Positions 4,265 to 6,708 of a stretch of 6,708 bases of DNA are shown piece by piece (position 1 is the first letter of the stretch; each line of letters opens with the position of its first letter). The stretch comes from JAIFWC01 sp035688135 (GTDB taxonomy: Bacteria; Patescibacteriota; Saccharimonadia; Saccharimonadales; UBA10212). The translations under genes were made by a program, and so were the position numbers. Under the pieces are notes generated by a model. It saw only the letters and a list, made by a program, of their open reading frames with translations. It had not been told where the DNA came from and searched no databases. The DNA lies in NCBI GenBank assembly GCA_035688135.1, contig DASSNG010000060.1, forward strand, positions 1-6,708, in the 5' to 3' direction.

Positions 4265-4912
4265 CTACTGGCCGCGCGCCTGCGTCTGGGGGCTTATCCA
4301 GCCCATCCTTTCAAAGAAGTCGTACGGCTCTTCTGACTCGGCCCCGTAATCATCGGCGCCATACATGAGCGAGGCTATCTGCTCTAAGGCTTCCTCTGGC
4401 GGCAAAGGCAGCAGCAAATCCAATTCCTCGTGCATAGACACCGGCAGTTCAGTCTTGCACAAAGCGATGAGTTCCGGCGTGGGCGGACCCACATAAGGCT
4501 GGGCGGCCTCTGATTCTTCCACGAACCGCTCCACTTTAGAATAGGCGAAATCAAGCACTGCCTCGGCGTCGTCATAATGCATGTTGCGGGCGTAGTTCCG
4601 GGCGTTCCATAGCTCGTTCCCATAAGAGACAACCGCGCCGGCTTCGCGCCACATCAGCCCGATAGCGGCGACCAGGCCTATCTTGGCTCGGTGAAAGTCA
4701 TCGCCCTGGAGCGGCTTGATTAACTCCTCGGCATGAGCCCTGTAGTCCTTCAGCAGACGGCCGATCAGGTTCCAGTCACCGGAGCGCATAGCTTCTAGTA
4801 TCCGGGGTCTTCGGCTTTGAAGCGAGGCGCTTTCGATGAAGCCCATATCGCCCGGCAGGTTTTCGATTATGAGCGGGTTAGGAATTTCGGACCCGGTCCT
4901 GGCTTCGTTCAC
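4265..4912 (-). CDS. Unrecognised 215-residue acidic protein
   Basis: I do not recognise this family. From GTG at 4912 the protein has 215 residues, with no signal peptide or membrane segment, so it is probably cytoplasmic. It is mostly helical: SASLQSRRPRILEAMRSGDW, LIGRLLKDYRAHAEELIKPL, then a hydrophobic KIGLVAAIGLMWREAGAVVSYG stretch, NARNYARNMHYDDAEAVLDFAYSKVERFVEESEAA, and an acidic C-terminus (YGADDYGAESEEPYDFFERMGW). The open frame continues upstream to 5161, but that part is antisense to the start of priA and is not protein-like. GTG 4912 is favoured because a TATAAT box ends 6 nt before it, giving a leaderless start. ATG at 4846 is the alternative (193 residues) but has no clear ribosome site. 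It is divergent from priA and followed by the winged-helix gene in the same direction. Confidence 0.7.
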   Translation of the reverse strand: MNEARTGSEIPNPLIIENLPGDMGFIESASLQSRRPRILEAMRSGDWNLIGRLLKDYRAHAEELIKPLQGDDFHRAKIGLVAAIGLMWREAGAVVSYGNELWNARNYARNMHYDDAEAVLDFAYSKVERFVEESEAAQPYVGPPTPELIALCKTELPVSMHEELDLLLPLPPEEALEQIASLMYGADDYGAESEEPYDFFERMGWISPQTQARGQ

Positions 4913-4918
4913 ACCTTG

Positions 4919-4924
4919 ATTATA
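4919..4924 (-). promoter_or_regulatory. -10 box for the 215-residue gene
   Basis: A perfect TATAAT on the minus strand lies 6 nt before the GTG at 4912. No good -35 hexamer is seen at 16-18 nt upstream, where priA coding sequence already begins. A leaderless GTG start is inferred. Confidence 0.45.
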
Positions 4925-4932
4925 ACTGAGCG

Positions 4933-4938
4933 TACAAT
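4933..4938 (+). promoter_or_regulatory. -10 box of the priA promoter
   Basis: TACAAT (five of six consensus bases) ends 7 nt before the priA ATG. There is no Shine-Dalgarno sequence before the ATG (ATATAAGCG), and no strong -35 hexamer is found 16-18 nt upstream. Transcription would begin at or next to the A of the ATG. Confidence 0.5.
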
Positions 4939-4945
4939 ATAAGCG

Positions 4946-6708
4946 ATGAGGTATTACGAGGTGCTTTTGGCCGATACCAAGTATAAAAGCGGCGCCCCGC
5001 TGACTTATTCGTCCGAGGACGCCCTGGAAGTGCTTAGCGTGGTAAGCGTGCCACTTAGAAGCCGGACGGCTACCGGATTCGTGCTGGAAGAGGTGGGGCG
5101 GCCGGCTTTTACCGTGCGACCTATAAAAAGCCTGGTCAGCCAAAAGCCGCTTCCCTATCATTGCCTGCAGCTAGCCCAGTGGCTGGAGGCATATTACGCC
5201 CTTAACCTCAGCCAGGCGCTGCGCCAGTTCGCCCCTAGCAAACCGGCGATAAGGCAGATAAAATCTCAGGCAGCCGGCGATACAGACGGTTTCCAGCAGG
5301 AAGTTCAGCTGCAGCTGCACGCGCCGCTTACTGCCGACCAGAAGCGCGCCATATCAGAGATAAAAGACAGCCCCAGCACTACCGTTCTGCTGCACGGCGA
5401 GACGGGTACCGGCAAAACCCGGGTCTACCTGGAGCTGGCCCGCCAGACGCTGGCCGCCGGCAAATCGGTGGTTCTGCTGACGCCGGAAATATCCCTGACT
5501 ACCCAGCTGGCGGCGGCCGCCAAAGCGTACTTACAGAGAGAGCCGGTTATAATCCACTCGCAGCTGTCTGCCGCACGGCGTAAAAAACTGTGGCTGAAGT
5601 GCCTGGAAGCCGCCGAACCACAGATAGTAATCGGCCCCCGCTCCGCCCTGTTCATGCCGCTGCCAAGCATCGGCCTGATAGTGGCCGATGAAGCCCACGA
5701 GCCCGCTTATAAGCAGGAGCAGTCGCCGCGCTACAGCGCGCTTAGGGCCGCCAGCCAGCTGGGCGCGCTTACCGGCTCCAAGGTAGTCTTTGGCACGGCC
5801 ACGCCCAATATTGCCGACTATTACCTGGCGCATGAACGCTCAGCGATAGTGCGGATGAGCCAGATAGCCGCCGGCGGCGCCGGCAGTGTCGATGTAGAGA
5901 TAGTAGATATCAAAGACCGCAAGAACTTCGGCTCAAACCCCTACCTGTCAAAGAAGATGATAGAAGCTGTAAACGCCACGCTGGCGGCCAAAAAACAGGT
6001 CATCATATATCTGAACCGCCGCGGTTCGGCCCGGGTAATCCTGTGCGATAATTGCGGCTGGCGCGACTTATGCCCGAACTGCGACGTATCCTTGGTCTAT
6101 CACGCCGACGAGCACCTGGCCCGCTGCCACATCTGCGGCTACTCGCACCAGCCGCCGGTCCAGTGCCCAAACTGCGGCAATACCGACATCATATATAAGA
6201 CCATCGGCACCAAAGCCCTGGCTGAACAGGTGGAAAAACTGTTCCCGGACCGCAGCGTCCGCCGCTTTGACAGCGACAATAAGGCGGACGAGGCGATTAA
6301 CGAGGTCTACCATGACCTGCTGGCCGGGAAAGTGGATATCCTGGTGGGTACCCAGCTGCTGGCCAAAGGCCTGGACCTGCCCAAACTGGGCCTGGTAGGC
6401 ATAGTCTCGGCTGAGTCCAGCCTGACCCTGCCGGACTACACGGCAGAGGAGCGGACCTTCCAGCTGCTTTACCAGGTTATCGGGCGGGTTGGCCGAGGGC
6501 ACTCCAACGGAGCGGTAGTGGTCCAGACTTACGAGCCGGGCAGCGTGGTTATCCAGGCGGCCGTCAGCCGCGGCTATAAGCTGTTTTACGATTACGTATT
6601 GAGGGAGCGCCAGCAGTTCCGCTTCCCGCCCTTCAGCTACCTGATGAAACTGACTGTACGGCGGGCGACCCTGAGCGGCGTCCAGAACGCCAGCGACAAG
6701 CTTAAGGA
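4946..6708 (+). CDS. priA: Primosomal protein N' (replication restart helicase PriA), 3' end beyond window
   Basis: PriA recognises stalled or abandoned replication forks and reloads the replicative helicase, using a 3'-5' superfamily-2 helicase core. The visible 587 codons show an N-terminal 3'-DNA-end-binding region (about 1-70), a short helical connector, then helicase lobe 1. That lobe has Walker A GETGTGKT (151-158), TPEISLT (179-185), GPRSALF (230-236), DEAH (248-251; many PriA have DEEH) and FGTATPN (282-288). Eight zinc-binding cysteines follow in four CxxC pairs (367/370, 376/379, 394/397, 407/410), inserted before lobe 2. Lobe 2 has VGTQLLAKGLDLP (467-479) and QVIGRVGRG (510-518, where QVAGRAGR is usual). 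The C-terminal domain starts with RFPPFSYL (559-566). The Walker A lysine is residue 157, roughly 70 positions earlier than in E. coli PriA, and no winged-helix domain is apparent between the N-terminal region and the helicase. The ATG at 4946 lies directly after a -10 box. Confidence 0.95.
   Translation, partial: MRYYEVLLADTKYKSGAPLTYSSEDALEVLSVVSVPLRSRTATGFVLEEVGRPAFTVRPIKSLVSQKPLPYHCLQLAQWLEAYYALNLSQALRQFAPSKPAIRQIKSQAAGDTDGFQQEVQLQLHAPLTADQKRAISEIKDSPSTTVLLHGETGTGKTRVYLELARQTLAAGKSVVLLTPEISLTTQLAAAAKAYLQREPVIIHSQLSAARRKKLWLKCLEAAEPQIVIGPRSALFMPLPSIGLIVADEAHEPAYKQEQSPRYSALRAASQLGALTGSKVVFGTATPNIADYYLAHERSAIVRMSQIAAGGAGSVDVEIVDIKDRKNFGSNPYLSKKMIEAVNATLAAKKQVIIYLNRRGSARVILCDNCGWRDLCPNCDVSLVYHADEHLARCHICGYSHQPPVQCPNCGNTDIIYKTIGTKALAEQVEKLFPDRSVRRFDSDNKADEAINEVYHDLLAGKVDILVGTQLLAKGLDLPKLGLVGIVSAESSLTLPDYTAEERTFQLLYQVIGRVGRGHSNGAVVVQTYEPGSVVIQAAVSRGYKLFYDYVLRERQQFRFPPFSYLMKLTVRRATLSGVQNASDKLK

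Noticed and set aside
4913..5161. N-terminal extension of the 215-residue minus-strand gene
   Set aside because: It lies antisense to the start of priA, upstream of the TATAAT box, and its residues look like an antisense shadow.
5425..6502. Minus-strand ORFs inside priA (5425-5670, 5531-5833, 6068-6502)
   Set aside because: All are antisense to conserved PriA helicase and zinc motifs and have no family-like features.

Overview
The window looks like a chromosomal segment from a small-genome bacterium of the Patescibacteria/CPR type, with Saccharibacteria a reasonable guess. This is an inference from several things. Intergenic gaps are very short and AT-rich, while the genes are fairly GC-rich. 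The proteins are trimmed: a LID-less adenylate kinase and a PriA without a recognisable winged-helix domain. At least four start codons sit 6-12 nt after a -10-like box, as in leaderless mRNAs. TGA acts as an ordinary stop (yqeY, adk), which argues against the recoded Gracilibacteria/Absconditabacteria lineages. No rRNA, tRNA, CRISPR array, insertion sequence or phage gene was seen.

Layout. Positions 1-273 (minus) hold the N-terminal part of FtsA, the membrane anchor of the division ring. Its promoter lies just behind a clear intrinsic terminator (342-367) that ends an unrecognised 204-residue gene (381-995, minus). An AT-rich divergent promoter region (996-1093) separates that gene from a 90-residue SemiSWEET-type PQ-loop transporter (1094-1366, plus).

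The transporter runs head-on, with a 2-bp gap, into a minus-strand cluster. In transcription order this is rpsU (3697-3485), a GatB/YqeY-domain protein (3477-3028), a short adenylate kinase (3031-2489), methionine aminopeptidase map (2382-1633) and a small unrecognised ORF (to 1369). Spacing is tight (7 nt, then a 4-nt ATGA overlap) until a 106-bp gap before map. That gap can fold into a structure whose closing stem covers the map Shine-Dalgarno sequence. The cluster joins translation (S21), N-terminal protein processing (Map), a tRNA-amidotransferase-related protein and nucleotide balance, so it reads as a growth/translation operon driven from the rpsU promoter.

Upstream of rpsU lies about 145 bp of GC-rich, strongly self-complementary DNA (3752-3891). 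It overlaps the end of a 104-residue winged-helix regulator (4192-3878, minus), which has its own promoter. Before that is an unrecognised 215-residue gene (4912-4265, minus). It diverges from priA (4946 onward, plus), the replication-restart helicase, across only 33 bp with two back-to-back -10 boxes. priA fills the rest of the window and runs off the end.

The items most worth a second look are the folded element ahead of map with a possible coupled leader peptide, the structured GC-rich element upstream of rpsU, the recurrent leaderless promoter arrangement, the small ORF behind map with no canonical start, and the domain losses in PriA and adenylate kinase.
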